Shown here one piece after another: positions 16,086 through 27,659 of a stretch of 64,000 nt of DNA. Numbering within the stretch: the first letter of the stretch is position 1; every line of letters starts with the position of its first letter. The stretch lies in the NCBI GenBank assembly GCA_945861705.1, contig CAMAVM010000003.1, forward strand, positions 1 through 64,000, in the 5' to 3' direction. The notes below the pieces were generated by a model. That model saw only the letters and a list, made by a program, of their open reading frames with translations. It was not told the DNA's origin and did not search any database. Source of the DNA: Methylomagnum ishizawai. GTDB taxonomy: Bacteria > Pseudomonadota > Gammaproteobacteria > Methylococcales > Methylomonadaceae. The position numbers and the translations under genes are program-made.

Positions 16086-16868
16086 ATGTTTAGCAAACTA
16101 TTTCCTATCGCATTAATTACGTGTTTACTAACCGCTTGTGCGACCAGTCCCACTGGCAGAAGTCAGTTCATCTTTATGCCTGACACGCAAATCAATCAGA
16201 TGGGTTTGCAGGCCTTTGATACCTTAAAAAGAGATAAAAAACTCAGCTATAACAATCAGTACAATCAGGCAACGACCTGTATAGCTAACGCCATTACGCA
16301 GGTTGTGGGTGGTAACTGGGAAGTCGTGGTCTTTGAAGACAACAGCCCTAATGCGTTTGCACTGCCTGGCAATAAAATTGGCGTACATACCGGAATGCTA
16401 CAATTAGTCGATAATCAGGAACAACTGGCTGCTGTTATTGGTCATGAGATTGGTCATGTTCAGGCTAAACACAGTAATGAACGGGCTTCGCAAGAAATGG
16501 CGATGAGCCAAGGCCTGAACGTATTGCAAGCGATGACCATGCCAACATCTGCCTTGGGTCAACTTGGCTTTGGATTATTGGGCGTTGGTGCAGAATACGG
16601 CGTTCTTAAACCGTATGGACGTACGCAGGAAAGCGAAGCCGATATTATTGGTGTGGATTTGATGGCGAAAGCGGGGTTTGATCCTAGGCAAAGCATCGGA
16701 TTGTGGCAGAAGATGGAGCAAGCCACGCAAGGTAAACAGTCGGTCGAATTTATGTCTACCCACCCTTCCCATGCCACTCGCATTCAAAATCTGGAGCAGC
16801 ACATGCCGCAAGCGATGGGTTTATTTCAACAAGCGCAAGCTATGGGCAAGCAACCGCGCTGTATTTGA
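16086..16868 (+). CDS. M48-family metalloprotease lipoprotein (LoiP/YcaL-like)
   Basis: About 260 residues from the ATG at 16086. The signal peptide ends in the lipobox LTACAT. The zinc motif is HEIGH (in AAVIGHEIGHVQAKHS), and the third ligand is in ESEAD (QESEADIIGVDLMAKAGFDP). The C-terminal THPSHATRI is typical of periplasmic M48B proteases that remove misfolded outer-membrane proteins. It lies directly upstream of dapC: the gap to the dapC ATG is two bases, which suggests co-transcription. Confidence 0.9.
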   Translation: MFSKLFPIALITCLLTACATSPTGRSQFIFMPDTQINQMGLQAFDTLKRDKKLSYNNQYNQATTCIANAITQVVGGNWEVVVFEDNSPNAFALPGNKIGVHTGMLQLVDNQEQLAAVIGHEIGHVQAKHSNERASQEMAMSQGLNVLQAMTMPTSALGQLGFGLLGVGAEYGVLKPYGRTQESEADIIGVDLMAKAGFDPRQSIGLWQKMEQATQGKQSVEFMSTHPSHATRIQNLEQHMPQAMGLFQQAQAMGKQPRCI

Positions 16869-16870
16869 GC

Positions 16871-18121
16871 ATGAACCCAGGTTTAGCACTTTGCCATCCC
16901 TATCCTTTTGAAAAACTGGCGCAACTTAAGCAAGGTATTATTGCGCCAGAACACAAAGCGCATATCAGCTTATCCATTGGTGAGCCAACACATCCAATTC
17001 CAGCATTTATTCAGGATGCGCTCTTTGAACACATAAAAGGACTTGGTACTTACCCAACCACCAAAGGCATTCCCTTATTAAGGCAGGCGATTGCCGATTG
17101 GTTGAGTTTTCGTTTCAAAATCCCACATGAGGCGATTGATCCCGAATCCCAGGTTTTGCCCGTAAGTGGCACACGCGAAGCCTTGTTTTCGATAGCACAA
17201 TGCATGGTTGATGTTTCAGCAAAGCCCATCGTCATCATGCCCAACCCCTTTTATCAGATTTATGAAGGTGCGGCTTTATTGGCAGGTGCGGAACCTTATT
17301 TCCTGAATACGGTAGAAGCAAATGGTTATCTGCCGGATTTTGATTCCGTACCCGAAGACGTATGGCAACGCTGCCAGTTGATTTATATTTGCTCGCCGGG
17401 CAATCCCAGTGGTGCGGTTATGCCTCAAGCCAGTCAGGAAAAACTGGTTCAGCTGGCTGAAAAATACGGTTTCATCATCGCCTCGGATGAATGCTACAGC
17501 GAACTTTATGATGACGAAGACAATCCGCCAGTCGGCTTGTTACAAACCGCTTACGAAATGGGCAATACGACATTTAATCGTTGCTTAGTTTTCCATAGCT
17601 TATCTAAACGCTCCAATGCACCGGGGTTACGTTCTGGCTTTGTTGCGGGCGATGCGAAAATTTTACAATCTTATTTTCAATACCGTACCTATCAAGGCTG
17701 TGCGATGCCTTTGCCAACTCAACACGCCAGTATTCATGCTTGGCAGGATGAGGCACATGTCATCGAAAATCGCCAATTGTACCGTGCCAAATTTGCCGCC
17801 TTTATCGACATACTTAGCAATGTCTGCGATGTTAGCAAACCTGAAGCTAGCTTTTATATATGGCTAAAAACAAACTTGTCTAACGACCTACAAGGTCAGG
17901 GAAAGTACAGTAAGTTGCCTGGAGCAACTGCCGATACCGAATTCGCCCAACAACTTTTTGCCAAAGAAAACATTACAGTTTTGCCCGGCAGTTACTTATC
18001 CCGCGAATTCGCTAATATTAACCCCGGTCAAAATTACGTTCGTATAGCATTAGTCCCGCCATTGGCTGACTGTATCGAAGCCGCACATCGAATCAAAAAT
18101 TTCATAACCACCTTAAACTAA
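16871..18121 (+). CDS. dapC: Succinyldiaminopimelate transaminase DapC
   Basis: A ~416-residue fold-type I PLP aminotransferase. It has [10 protein letters not shown] at the N-terminus, the PLP-lysine motif in [15 protein letters not shown], and the final arginine region [10 protein letters not shown]. The GEP and SLSKRSN motifs are those of the DapC group in the succinylase branch of lysine/diaminopimelate synthesis. Linkage to dapD and dapE on the same strand supports the role. I start at the ATG (16871); an in-frame TTG six bases earlier would overlap the protease stop. Confidence 0.93.
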   Translation: MNPGLALCHPYPFEKLAQLKQGIIAPEHKAHISLSIGEPTHPIPAFIQDALFEHIKGLGTYPTTKGIPLLRQAIADWLSFRFKIPHEAIDPESQVLPVSGTREALFSIAQCMVDVSAKPIVIMPNPFYQIYEGAALLAGAEPYFLNTVEANGYLPDFDSVPEDVWQRCQLIYICSPGNPSGAVMPQASQEKLVQLAEKYGFIIASDECYSELYDDEDNPPVGLLQTAYEMGNTTFNRCLVFHSLSKRSNAPGLRSGFVAGDAKILQSYFQYRTYQGCAMPLPTQHASIHAWQDEAHVIENRQLYRAKFAAFIDILSNVCDVSKPEASFYIWLKTNLSNDLQGQGKYSKLPGATADTEFAQQLFAKENITVLPGSYLSREFANINPGQNYVRIALVPPLADCIEAAHRIKNFITTLN

Positions 18122-18132
18122 AAGTAATAACC

Positions 18133-18951
18133 ATGACTGAACTAGAAAACACCATCAACAATGCCTTTGAACAACGCGCCGACATCACTCCAGCAAATGC
18201 CACAGCGGAAGTACGCAATGCCGTCAACGAAGCACTAAACTTGCTCGACACCGGCAAAGCCCGTGTTGCCGAAAAAATCAATGGCGACTGGGTGACGAAC
18301 CAATGGCTGAAAAAAGCCGTGCTATTGTCCTTCCGCATCAACGAAAATCGCCTGATGGACGGGGGCAACACCCGTTATTACGATAAGGTCGAGTGTAAAT
18401 TCTCCAACTATTCTGAAGAAGACTTCGCCAAGGCTGGCGTACGCGTCGTACCCAATGCTGTCGCACGTCGCGGCTCGTACATTGCACCGGGCGCAATCCT
18501 GATGCCATCTTACGTCAATATAGGTGCTTATGTAGACAGCGGCACGATGGTTGACACCTGGGTAACGGTGGGTTCTTGCGCCCAAATCGGTAAAAATGTC
18601 CATCTTTCCGGCGGCGTCGGTATCGGCGGTGTGCTAGAACCTTTACAAGCGGGCCCGACCATTATCGGCGACAATTGCTTCATCGGCGCACGTTCCGAAG
18701 TCGTAGAAGGTGTTATTGTTGAAGACGGCTGCGTTATCTCGATGGGCGTTTATATTGGTCAAAGCACTAAAATATACAACCGCATGACCGGCGAAGTCAG
18801 CTATGGACGCATCCCGGCCGGATCGGTTGTCGTCTCCGGCAACCTGCCTTCATCCGATGGCAAATACAGCCTGTATTGTGCGGTGATCATCAAGCAAGTC
18901 GATGAACGAACACGTAGCAAAACAGGCATTAATGAGTTGTTGCGGGATTAG
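18133..18951 (+). CDS. dapD: Tetrahydrodipicolinate N-succinyltransferase DapD
   Basis: A 272-residue protein. An alpha-helical N-terminal domain (~1-100) is followed by left-handed beta-helix hexapeptide repeats ([40 protein letters not shown]), which form the acyl-CoA site of the trimer. It transfers succinyl from succinyl-CoA to tetrahydrodipicolinate, the step before DapC. The length and ending ([13 protein letters not shown]) match the family. A Fic gene intervenes before the rest of the dap cluster. Confidence 0.97.
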   Translation: MTELENTINNAFEQRADITPANATAEVRNAVNEALNLLDTGKARVAEKINGDWVTNQWLKKAVLLSFRINENRLMDGGNTRYYDKVECKFSNYSEEDFAKAGVRVVPNAVARRGSYIAPGAILMPSYVNIGAYVDSGTMVDTWVTVGSCAQIGKNVHLSGGVGIGGVLEPLQAGPTIIGDNCFIGARSEVVEGVIVEDGCVISMGVYIGQSTKIYNRMTGEVSYGRIPAGSVVVSGNLPSSDGKYSLYCAVIIKQVDERTRSKTGINELLRD

Positions 18952-19008
18952 AAAGCAATTGATGCTCTTTGCATTCTGTTAATCACGAGATTGTATTGGG
19001 AAATTGAT

Positions 19009-20490
19009 ATGGCAAGTTATATTTGGAAACCAATCGAACCTCTATCGGACGAAGATCGCGAAATTGATCTTGCCTCAATGCACTCACTCTATGATTCCTG
19101 GCGTGCATTTAAAAATCGCCTACAAGATTCAAGTGAAGGTAGTTTTCGTGACTTTAATCAGAGACTTGTCCGTAGATTGAGTGTGGAAACGGGAATCTTG
19201 GAAAGATTGTATGATCTTGATAGAGGTACTACAGAAGCATTGATAGCAACCGGATTTGTAGAAGAGATCGTTTCCCGTTCAAGCACAGACATAGAGCCAT
19301 CAAGGCTAATTGATATTCTTCGAGATCAGGAAGCTGCTATTCAACTTGTTATAGATTGCATTGCTAAAAACCGTCCCCTTACAAAGTCCGTTATTCATGA
19401 ATTACACGTCATTATCACGGGGCATCAAGAAACAACAATAGCAATTGATCAATTTGGAAAACAGTTTGAAATTTCGCTTTTAAAGGGTAAATTTAAAGAG
19501 CATCCAAATAATCCAAAACGTCCTGATGGAGCTACTCATGAATATTGTCCGCCAGTTCATGTCGAGTCAGAGATGGACAATTTACTCAACTGGCTCAATG
19601 AATATGGGTCAGAGGATCCGATTATTGTTTCCGCATGGTTTCATCACAGGTTTACACAAATCCACCCTTATCAAGACGGTAATGGCCGCTTGGCGAGAAC
19701 ACTTACTACTCTTGTTCTATTGCGAGCACAATTATTACCGTTAGTAATAGATAGAGACCTTCGCATCGAATACATTTCTGCTCTTGAACTTGCTGACGCA
19801 AACAATCTTTCTTCATTAGCTTCATTATTTGCACGTTTAGAGCGTTCTGCTATCTTACAAGCGTTAAGCATTGATGCAGATGCTGAGATTTACGAACAAA
19901 AAAATCTCACGTCAGCAGTAATAGCTGGTTTAGCGGACAAGTTCGGAAAACGTCGTTTAGCAAAATACACAGAGCTTCGAGAAGTCAATAATGTTGCAAT
20001 AAAACTTCGATCAAAAGCGCGTTATTCGCTTCAAGAAGCGTTTACTGAGCTTAAGAATGTAATCTCTGGAATAGCTGAAGCCGACATATTTGTTGGTGAA
20101 GGCGGTCAAGATAAAGGAAATTCCCATTGGTATAAATATGAACTCATTGCTTCTGCTAATGAAACTGGAAAATTCATCAATTTCTCAGAAGATCACTATT
20201 TTGTAAAAGCAACTATTCGCGCTAATCGTGAACGACTTGTATTTATTACATCTTTTCATCACATTGGCCGAGAGCTATCTGGGATTATGGAAGTAACAGC
20301 CTTTGCAACATTGGAATCCTTTGAGGATTCTGACGACAGACAATCTGTGAAAGAAAACTTCTTTGTATGTTCGCTTGAACCATTTGTGATTACCAATAAG
20401 ACAAATGCTGATGATGTTATAGCTGCCTTTACTCGCTGGGTAGATACAGCTCTAGCGGTGGCTGTAAAAGAATATGGCGATCGTTTGTAA
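19009..20490 (+). CDS. Fic-domain protein (putative AMPylase)
   Basis: About 493 residues from the ATG at 19009 (an in-frame TTG at 18991 is possible but less likely). The Fic core motif is HPYQDGNGRLAR (~res 220-231), matching HPFx(D/E)GNGRxxR with the catalytic histidine. An N-terminal SVETGILERL may be the inhibitory-helix region of class II Fic proteins, but the (S/T)xxxE(G/N) spacing is not exact. The C-terminal ~200 residues carry no motif I can name. The gene separates dapD from the arsC-like/dapE genes and is AT-richer in appearance, suggesting an insertion. No antitoxin-like partner lies beside it. Confidence 0.85.
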   Translation: MASYIWKPIEPLSDEDREIDLASMHSLYDSWRAFKNRLQDSSEGSFRDFNQRLVRRLSVETGILERLYDLDRGTTEALIATGFVEEIVSRSSTDIEPSRLIDILRDQEAAIQLVIDCIAKNRPLTKSVIHELHVIITGHQETTIAIDQFGKQFEISLLKGKFKEHPNNPKRPDGATHEYCPPVHVESEMDNLLNWLNEYGSEDPIIVSAWFHHRFTQIHPYQDGNGRLARTLTTLVLLRAQLLPLVIDRDLRIEYISALELADANNLSSLASLFARLERSAILQALSIDADAEIYEQKNLTSAVIAGLADKFGKRRLAKYTELREVNNVAIKLRSKARYSLQEAFTELKNVISGIAEADIFVGEGGQDKGNSHWYKYELIASANETGKFINFSEDHYFVKATIRANRERLVFITSFHHIGRELSGIMEVTAFATLESFEDSDDRQSVKENFFVCSLEPFVITNKTNADDVIAAFTRWVDTALAVAVKEYGDRL

Positions 20491-20547
20491 CAAAAGCAAG
20501 TGCAATAAGTATAACTAAATCTCTTTAACTTTAACCATGAGCATACC

Positions 20548-20790
20548 ATGAGCGAAAACATATCCAACAATGCCATCATTTACGCGACCCTTGCCCTTAA
20601 CAGCGAAATCGCTCTCCAACAAGAGTATTTAGAATCAAGCGAGGTTCCCGAAGATGAGCGGGAAAATGAGGAGGAAATTCTTGAAGACTTACAGCAAGCC
20701 TTTATGGAATTCGTCGATCTGTATAAAATCCGCTGCAAATCCGACAAAGAACTGCCTGATATTGATGAATTGCTGAACAGCCAGTTGTAA
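20548..20790 (+). CDS. Small acidic hypothetical protein
   Basis: An 80-residue protein, strongly acidic in the middle (EVPEDERENEEEILEDL), mostly helical, with no membrane segment. It begins after a ~57-base gap from the Fic gene and stops 2 bases before the arsC-like gene, so it is probably co-transcribed with the arsC-like gene and dapE. I do not recognise a family. Its tight placement argues for a real gene. Confidence 0.65.
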   Translation: MSENISNNAIIYATLALNSEIALQQEYLESSEVPEDERENEEEILEDLQQAFMEFVDLYKIRCKSDKELPDIDELLNSQL

Positions 20791-20792
20791 TT

Positions 20793-22264
<1,472 letters not shown>

Positions 22265-22292
22265 TAAAGCTAACACAATCAATAATCTAGAA

Positions 22293-22967
22293 TTATACAG
22301 CTATAGTTTTAAATACCAAGTCATCAAGGAAAGCGATAATGCTGTTATCGTCTTTTCCTTGCCCGAAATCAGTTAAGGATGGCAGGTTGTTCATAAAAAA
22401 ATTCTGGAAATGTGCCATTTCAATAATGGTGGAGGCTAATGATTTTGGATAGCAATAATTCGGATTGCACTCCTTAATAATGTTAGCGATATGGGCGCAT
22501 AAGTCTTTGTAAGGCTTAAATAACTTGTCTTTATTGTCCTCCGACACCCGTTTCGTTAAATAAGTTTTGGAACCTTCGGTGATTATGATTTGATGCAACA
22601 GACCCTCATCGACATAACTGGTGCTGAGATCATCTTCCACTGTTGTAGCCAATAGCTTGATGATCATTTTAAGCTTAACGATGGGGTCGTTAATATTATT
22701 TGTTTGATACATGACTTGGTATTGCAGCCATGTCCAATACCAGGCGACAATATAAATCAGCAAACGGTGTTTGTTTTCAAAGTACCGATAAACACCCGCT
22801 TCGGTCGTCCCAATATCCTCGGCTAGCTTTCTGAAGGTAAAGGCTTCAAAGCCGCTTTTGTGTATTAGCTGGATGCTATGCATGATTATTTTCTTCCCCA
22901 GTTCAGATTGCTCCGGGTTCCTAAGAAATAACTTCTCATTCATCTTTATCTGCAATTCAATTACCAT
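22293..22967 (-). CDS. TetR/AcrR-family transcriptional regulator
   Basis: A 224-residue protein. The N-terminal helix-turn-helix is AFTFRKLAEDIGTTEAGVYR followed by YFENKHRLLIYIV, the standard TetR pattern. The large helical ligand domain is family-specific, and no ligand can be read. It is divergent from the ABC/HlyD/TolC operon with a 205-base shared promoter region that carries perfect inverted repeats, so it is the likely local regulator of that operon. A second in-frame ATG at 22943 is also a possible start. Confidence 0.88.
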   Translation of the reverse strand: MVIELQIKMNEKLFLRNPEQSELGKKIIMHSIQLIHKSGFEAFTFRKLAEDIGTTEAGVYRYFENKHRLLIYIVAWYWTWLQYQVMYQTNNINDPIVKLKMIIKLLATTVEDDLSTSYVDEGLLHQIIITEGSKTYLTKRVSEDNKDKLFKPYKDLCAHIANIIKECNPNYCYPKSLASTIIEMAHFQNFFMNNLPSLTDFGQGKDDNSIIAFLDDLVFKTIAV

Positions 22968-23061
22968 AATTTCTGTTTTGCTTTAATTAAATTAGTTACA
23001 GATTAATATCTTGGTTTTACAGAAACGGAATAAAAAACCGTTAGCGACAAGCCAAAATAAT

Positions 23062-23129
23062 CTTTACAACCAATAATGATAGTATTACTATCTATAACAG
23101 TTGTTTGTTTATCATTTAAGATTGTAAAG
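23062..23129. promoter_or_regulatory. Candidate operator region between tetR and the ABC operon
   Basis: Two symmetric motifs occur: GATAGTA-T-TACTATC (23078-23092), a perfect 15-base palindrome of TetR-operator size, and CTTTACAA (23062-23069) with its reverse complement TTGTAAAG (23122-23129). They fall in the shared region of divergent tetR and ABC genes, which is the usual site for TetR autoregulation. Binding is inferred. Confidence 0.5.
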
Positions 23130-23173
23130 TTGTTATAAGGAAAAGTAAATGATCTGTTCGGTACTAATTTCGT

Positions 23174-24844
23174 ATGAATAACTCGCTCAGCCCCTTCCAG
23201 AGATTACAAAAGCTAATCACGCTAGAACGTGAAGACATCAAAATTCTAATCACTTACGGTGTTGGTATAGGCGTTCTGTCGTTAGCCACACCAGTTGCTG
23301 TCCAAGCGCTCGTCAACACCATTGCGTTCGGTGCCTTGTTTCAGCCATTGTTGGTGCTCACCTTGGTGCTGCTGGTCTTATTGGGTTTTAGTAACAGCTT
23401 GGTCGCCCTACAGTTTTATGTGGTCGAAATGTTGCAACGACGGGTATTTGTTCGCATGTTTGGGGAAACAGCTACCCGCTTACAGCAAGCCCGTTATGCT
23501 GAAAAAGACGAACACCATCTACCGGAATTAACCAACCGTTTTTTTGATGTGGTGACGTTACAGAAAACGGCTTCGGTGATGTTGCTGGAAACACTGGGCT
23601 ATGTGTTGCAGACTTTAATCGGCATGATCTTGTTGGCGTTTTATCATCCGCTATTGCTGGCTTTTGACCTGTTCTTTGTTAGTGCCTTGGCCTTTATTTT
23701 GTTTGGGATGGGCAAAAATGGCTTGGCGTCTGCCATTGAGCAATCAAAGGCGAAATATAAGGCTGCGGCTTGGCTGGAGGATATAGCGGCGAATCCTATT
23801 TTAAGCAAATCGTCCGAAAACAAAGCTTATCTTAACGCCCAAACCGACCATATTGCGCAAGCCTATGTTGATGCTTGCTCGGTGCATTTCAAGGTGTTGT
23901 CCAGCCAAAATATTGGCGCGTTAATTCTGCACACGCTTGCCAATACCTTATTGTTGGGGATGGGTGGCTGGATGGTGATTTCCAACCAACTTAGCTTAGG
24001 GCAACTGATTGCAGCGGAATTGGTCGTTGGTGCAATGATCTACGGATTAACCCGCCTGGGTAAAACCTTGGAAAACTTTTACGACATGTTGGCGAGTGTC
24101 GATAAGCTTGGGTATCTATTGGATTTGCCGCAGGAAACAGACAAAGGCGGAGCGCCAGAACTTATAGAAGAACCCTATAAGGTAGCTATTGAAAACCTCT
24201 CATTACCTGGAGGGATACACTTAGATGCGCTTAATAATATCAGTTTACAGCTAGTCCCGGGCTCACGCCTAGTTATTACCGAAGGCATGGATAAAGGTAG
24301 CTTACTCGATGTTATCTATGGCCTACGCCAACCCAGTTCTGGTCAGGTTTGTTTGAACGGCCAAGACCTTCGCGACCTTAATCTTGGGCTGTTACGCAAT
24401 ACCGTCAGCCTAGTGAGGGACGCTGAGATCTTTGCTGGCACATTTCTGGATAACATTAGCATGGGGCGTGCGCTGACGTTAACGGAAGTCAGGCAAATAT
24501 TGGATCATGTTGGTTTGGTCGGCACCATTGCAGAATTACCTGACAGCTTGGAAACCCAGTTATTACCGAATGGTTCGCCATTAACTCATGAACAATGCTT
24601 ACGCTTAACCTTGGCACGGGCAATGATCGGGCGACCGCGGTTGCTGTTGTTGGACAAGGTGCTGGATCGAATTGATAACCGAGCATTACCAACGATTCTT
24701 GACCATTTGCTAGCCAAAAATACGCCGTGGACATTGATCGTGACTAGTCAATGCGCCGACATCATTGCTCGATTTGACCGCATAATCAAACTTGATAACG
24801 GCATGATATTGAATATGAATGAAGAGAATCAAGGTGGCTTATGA
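23174..24844 (+). CDS. Type I secretion-type ABC protein with degenerate ATPase domain
   Basis: A 556-residue protein. Residues ~20-310 form an exporter transmembrane domain with at least five hydrophobic helices. Residues ~335-545 align in layout with an ABC ATPase, but the motifs are broken. Walker A reads EGMDKGSLLD where GxxGxGKST is expected, the signature LSGGQ reads LTHEQ, and Walker B LLLLDKVLD has lysine where the catalytic glutamate should be. The protein is therefore unlikely to hydrolyse ATP on its own. It is followed by HlyD- and TolC-type genes with 4-base overlaps. No N-terminal C39 peptidase is present and no obvious substrate gene is near. Confidence 0.85.
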   Translation: MNNSLSPFQRLQKLITLEREDIKILITYGVGIGVLSLATPVAVQALVNTIAFGALFQPLLVLTLVLLVLLGFSNSLVALQFYVVEMLQRRVFVRMFGETATRLQQARYAEKDEHHLPELTNRFFDVVTLQKTASVMLLETLGYVLQTLIGMILLAFYHPLLLAFDLFFVSALAFILFGMGKNGLASAIEQSKAKYKAAAWLEDIAANPILSKSSENKAYLNAQTDHIAQAYVDACSVHFKVLSSQNIGALILHTLANTLLLGMGGWMVISNQLSLGQLIAAELVVGAMIYGLTRLGKTLENFYDMLASVDKLGYLLDLPQETDKGGAPELIEEPYKVAIENLSLPGGIHLDALNNISLQLVPGSRLVITEGMDKGSLLDVIYGLRQPSSGQVCLNGQDLRDLNLGLLRNTVSLVRDAEIFAGTFLDNISMGRALTLTEVRQILDHVGLVGTIAELPDSLETQLLPNGSPLTHEQCLRLTLARAMIGRPRLLLLDKVLDRIDNRALPTILDHLLAKNTPWTLIVTSQCADIIARFDRIIKLDNGMILNMNEENQGGL

Positions 24845-26217
24845 AACACATTGATGATTCAAGCCGACCTTTATTATCCGTCATTAATACCTTAAAAACG
24901 GTAGAGACAGCACCCGTTGCCAAACGTATTGCGCGGGGATTGCTCAAATTGTTCCTGCTCCTGTTTTTATTTTTAGGGTTTACTCCTTGGCAACAAAACG
25001 TGCGCGGCCTCGGACGAGTGGTTGCTTACACCCCTGCTGACCGTCAACAACTCATTAGTGCACAGGTGGATGGCCGAATTTCGCGTTGGCTGGTCAGGGA
25101 AGGCTCGCAGGTTAAGCAAGGCGACATATTGGCAGAATTACTGGATAACGACCCACAGTTACTGCAACGTCTGGAAAGCGAACAGAAAGCCGCATTGGCA
25201 AAGCAAGAAGCCACCGACAACCGCGTCAACACCTTCCGTGAACAATTGCGGATGACAGAACGCGCCCGTCCCCAGGCCATATCAGCGGCGCAATCCCGTG
25301 TGGATATGGCGAATGAACGGCGTAAAGCTGCCGACCAATCTGTACAAGCCGCTAAAGCAGCGAAACAGACCGCCACCCTAAACCTATCCCGGCAACAACA
25401 ATTGCGATCGAAAGGGTTGGCTTCGCAGCGGACGCTGGAATTATCCCAACTTGAAATGGCTCAACGTGCCGCAGAAGTGGAAAGGACACAAGCGGCGTTA
25501 GAAGCCGCAAAAAGTGAAGTGGATGCCTTTACGTCGGATTGGCAAAAACTGGTGGCAGATGCATCGGCTAATGTTGAAAAATCCCGTGCCGACTTAAACA
25601 AGGCAATTGAAGACCAAAACAGTGTCCGTGCAGACATCCTAAAATTGCAAACCCGCTTGGCGCGACAACAAACCCAAACGGTTACCGCGCCTCGGGATGG
25701 GATTGTCCTGCGCTTATTGGCAAATCCATGGGCGGAAATGGTGAAGCCTGGACAGGCATTGGCTATTTTTGTCCCGGACACTAAAGAACGTGCGGTTGAA
25801 TTATGGGTTGATGGGAATGATCTTCCTTTGATTGTGACGGGTAGCCGAGTCCGCTTGCAATTTGAAGGCTATCCCGCGATACAGTTTGGCGGTTGGCCTG
25901 AGTTTTCGGTAGGCTCCTTTGGTGGTCGGGTAGTCTTGATTGATGCAACCGATGACGGTAAAGGTCATTTTCGGGTAGTGGTCAGGCCAGATCTTGAAGA
26001 CATTGAGTGGCCGAAAGTGCGTTTTTTACGTCAAGGTGTGCGCGTGAACGGTTGGGTACTGTTGGGACAAGTTACGCTGGGATATGAATTGTGGCGGATT
26101 TTCAATGGCTTTCCACCGTTGATACTGCCAGAGCCTTATTCTTCTGAAATTAACAAAGGTAATCCTGCAAAACAGGACGATTACAAGCCCAAAAACGATG
26201 AAGGTAAGGACGCATGA
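24841..26217 (+). CDS. HlyD-family periplasmic adaptor
   Basis: A 458-residue protein. One membrane helix (LLKLFLLLFLFLGFTPW, ~30-50) is followed by a biotinyl-lipoyl half (DGRISRWLVREGSQVKQGD), a long coiled-coil hairpin (~95-275, rich in A/Q/E/R), the second lipoyl half (VTAPRDGIVLRLLANPWAEM), and a beta-barrel. It would bridge the inner-membrane ABC protein and the outer-membrane channel. A C-terminal extension ends in a charged DDYKPKNDEGKDA tail. The start overlaps the ABC stop by ATGA. Confidence 0.92.
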   Translation: MKHIDDSSRPLLSVINTLKTVETAPVAKRIARGLLKLFLLLFLFLGFTPWQQNVRGLGRVVAYTPADRQQLISAQVDGRISRWLVREGSQVKQGDILAELLDNDPQLLQRLESEQKAALAKQEATDNRVNTFREQLRMTERARPQAISAAQSRVDMANERRKAADQSVQAAKAAKQTATLNLSRQQQLRSKGLASQRTLELSQLEMAQRAAEVERTQAALEAAKSEVDAFTSDWQKLVADASANVEKSRADLNKAIEDQNSVRADILKLQTRLARQQTQTVTAPRDGIVLRLLANPWAEMVKPGQALAIFVPDTKERAVELWVDGNDLPLIVTGSRVRLQFEGYPAIQFGGWPEFSVGSFGGRVVLIDATDDGKGHFRVVVRPDLEDIEWPKVRFLRQGVRVNGWVLLGQVTLGYELWRIFNGFPPLILPEPYSSEINKGNPAKQDDYKPKNDEGKDA

Positions 26218-27632
26218 TAAGGCTTGTTATTGTGGTACTTACCTTGCTGCCGGCCATTGGTCTGGGAGTGGAAAACCCAGAAAACAAGGCTTCGATATTG
26301 TCACTTGAGGACGTTTTGACTGCGGCAAAAAAATCTTTCCCCAGCTTGCTGGCTGCCGAACAACGCAAGCAAGTGGCCGCAGGTGAACTCACTGCGGCAG
26401 AGGGCGGCTTTGATACCTTATTAAAATCCCAAAACCGCTGGTCTGTTACAGGTTTGTATGAAAACCAAAACAATGACGTTAGCCTGGAGCAACCCACTAA
26501 GCTTTGGGGCACGACTTTTTTTGGTGGCTGGCGGCGTGGCATTGGCGATTATGCCGTTTATGAGGGCAAAAGCCAGACCACCGACAGTGGGGAAGCCCGC
26601 ATCGGGGTGAATGTGCCCTTATGGCGCAATCGCGACATTGACCGCCGTAGAGCCAGTTTACAACAGGCGGAATTAGGCCAATTAATCGCTGGGCACGAGT
26701 ATGAACAGGCCTTGATCGAGGCGACCCGGATTGCCTCCTACCGTTATTGGGATTGGGTGCTGGCAGGACAGCGATTGATGGTAGCCAAGCATTTGCTGCA
26801 GATTGCCGAACAGCGCGACCAAGGCATACGGGAACGGGTAGAAGCAGGCGATATACCCGAGTTTGAAGCCCTGGACAACCAACGGGCTATTATCGAACGA
26901 CAAGAGCGGGTGGTTGCGGCACAACGCTTATTGGAACAAAGCGCCATCCAATTATCGCTGTATTGGCGAGATGATGCCGGCCAACCCCAGCTTCCCACCG
27001 ATGAGCAACTGCCAGAACATTTTCCGAATCCTGATTCAATAAAAATCGTCAGCATGGACGAAGCCTTGCAAACATCGCTCAATCAACGGCCTGAATCTAA
27101 ACGTCTGGAATTGCAAGCCAAACAAACACAGACAGAACTGGAATTGCAACAAAACCAACGTGCGCCGGGCATTGATTTTACCGTCACTGCAGCTAATGAC
27201 ATCGGCGGCGATAGCCGCGATAAGATTAACCGCAACGAATTGTATCTAGGCTTAAATATTGATATTCCCCTGCAACAACGCACCGCCACCGGACGCGCCC
27301 AGGTTGCTGCCGCTAATGTCCATCGTTTGAATCTTGATAAAAGGTTGCAAGATGACCGGATTTCAGCGGAAGTCAAAGACGTGTATTCGGCACTTTCTGC
27401 CGTGCGAAAACGTCTGAACTTAAGTGCCGAACAACTCAATGCCGCAGAACAACTGGAAGACGGCGAAAAAATCCGCTTTGAGTTAGGCGAAAGCACTTTA
27501 TTGTTCGTGAACTTGCGGGAAATCGCCACGGGCGATGCTGCCTTGCTGTATGCCGAAGCGGACGCCAGCTTGTTCAGGAGTGTCGCAGATTACCACGCCG
27601 TTTTAGGTGTCGCGGCAATACGCAATGATTAA
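26214..27632 (+). CDS. TolC-family outer membrane channel of the same operon
   Basis: A 472-residue outer-membrane efflux protein. The signal peptide (RLVIVVLTLLPAIGLG) is followed by two OEP repeats with long helices (YEQALIEATRIASYRYWDWV; second-half ELQAKQTQTELELQQNQR). It differs clearly from the tolC at 11988-13328 and is dedicated to this operon. The start overlaps hlyD by 4 bases. In layout it is a CusC/TolC hybrid; the substrate is unknown. Confidence 0.9.
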   Translation: MIRLVIVVLTLLPAIGLGVENPENKASILSLEDVLTAAKKSFPSLLAAEQRKQVAAGELTAAEGGFDTLLKSQNRWSVTGLYENQNNDVSLEQPTKLWGTTFFGGWRRGIGDYAVYEGKSQTTDSGEARIGVNVPLWRNRDIDRRRASLQQAELGQLIAGHEYEQALIEATRIASYRYWDWVLAGQRLMVAKHLLQIAEQRDQGIRERVEAGDIPEFEALDNQRAIIERQERVVAAQRLLEQSAIQLSLYWRDDAGQPQLPTDEQLPEHFPNPDSIKIVSMDEALQTSLNQRPESKRLELQAKQTQTELELQQNQRAPGIDFTVTAANDIGGDSRDKINRNELYLGLNIDIPLQQRTATGRAQVAAANVHRLNLDKRLQDDRISAEVKDVYSALSAVRKRLNLSAEQLNAAEQLEDGEKIRFELGESTLLFVNLREIATGDAALLYAEADASLFRSVADYHAVLGVAAIRND

Positions 27633-27659
27633 CCGATTGAACTAAGAGGATCTCAACTG

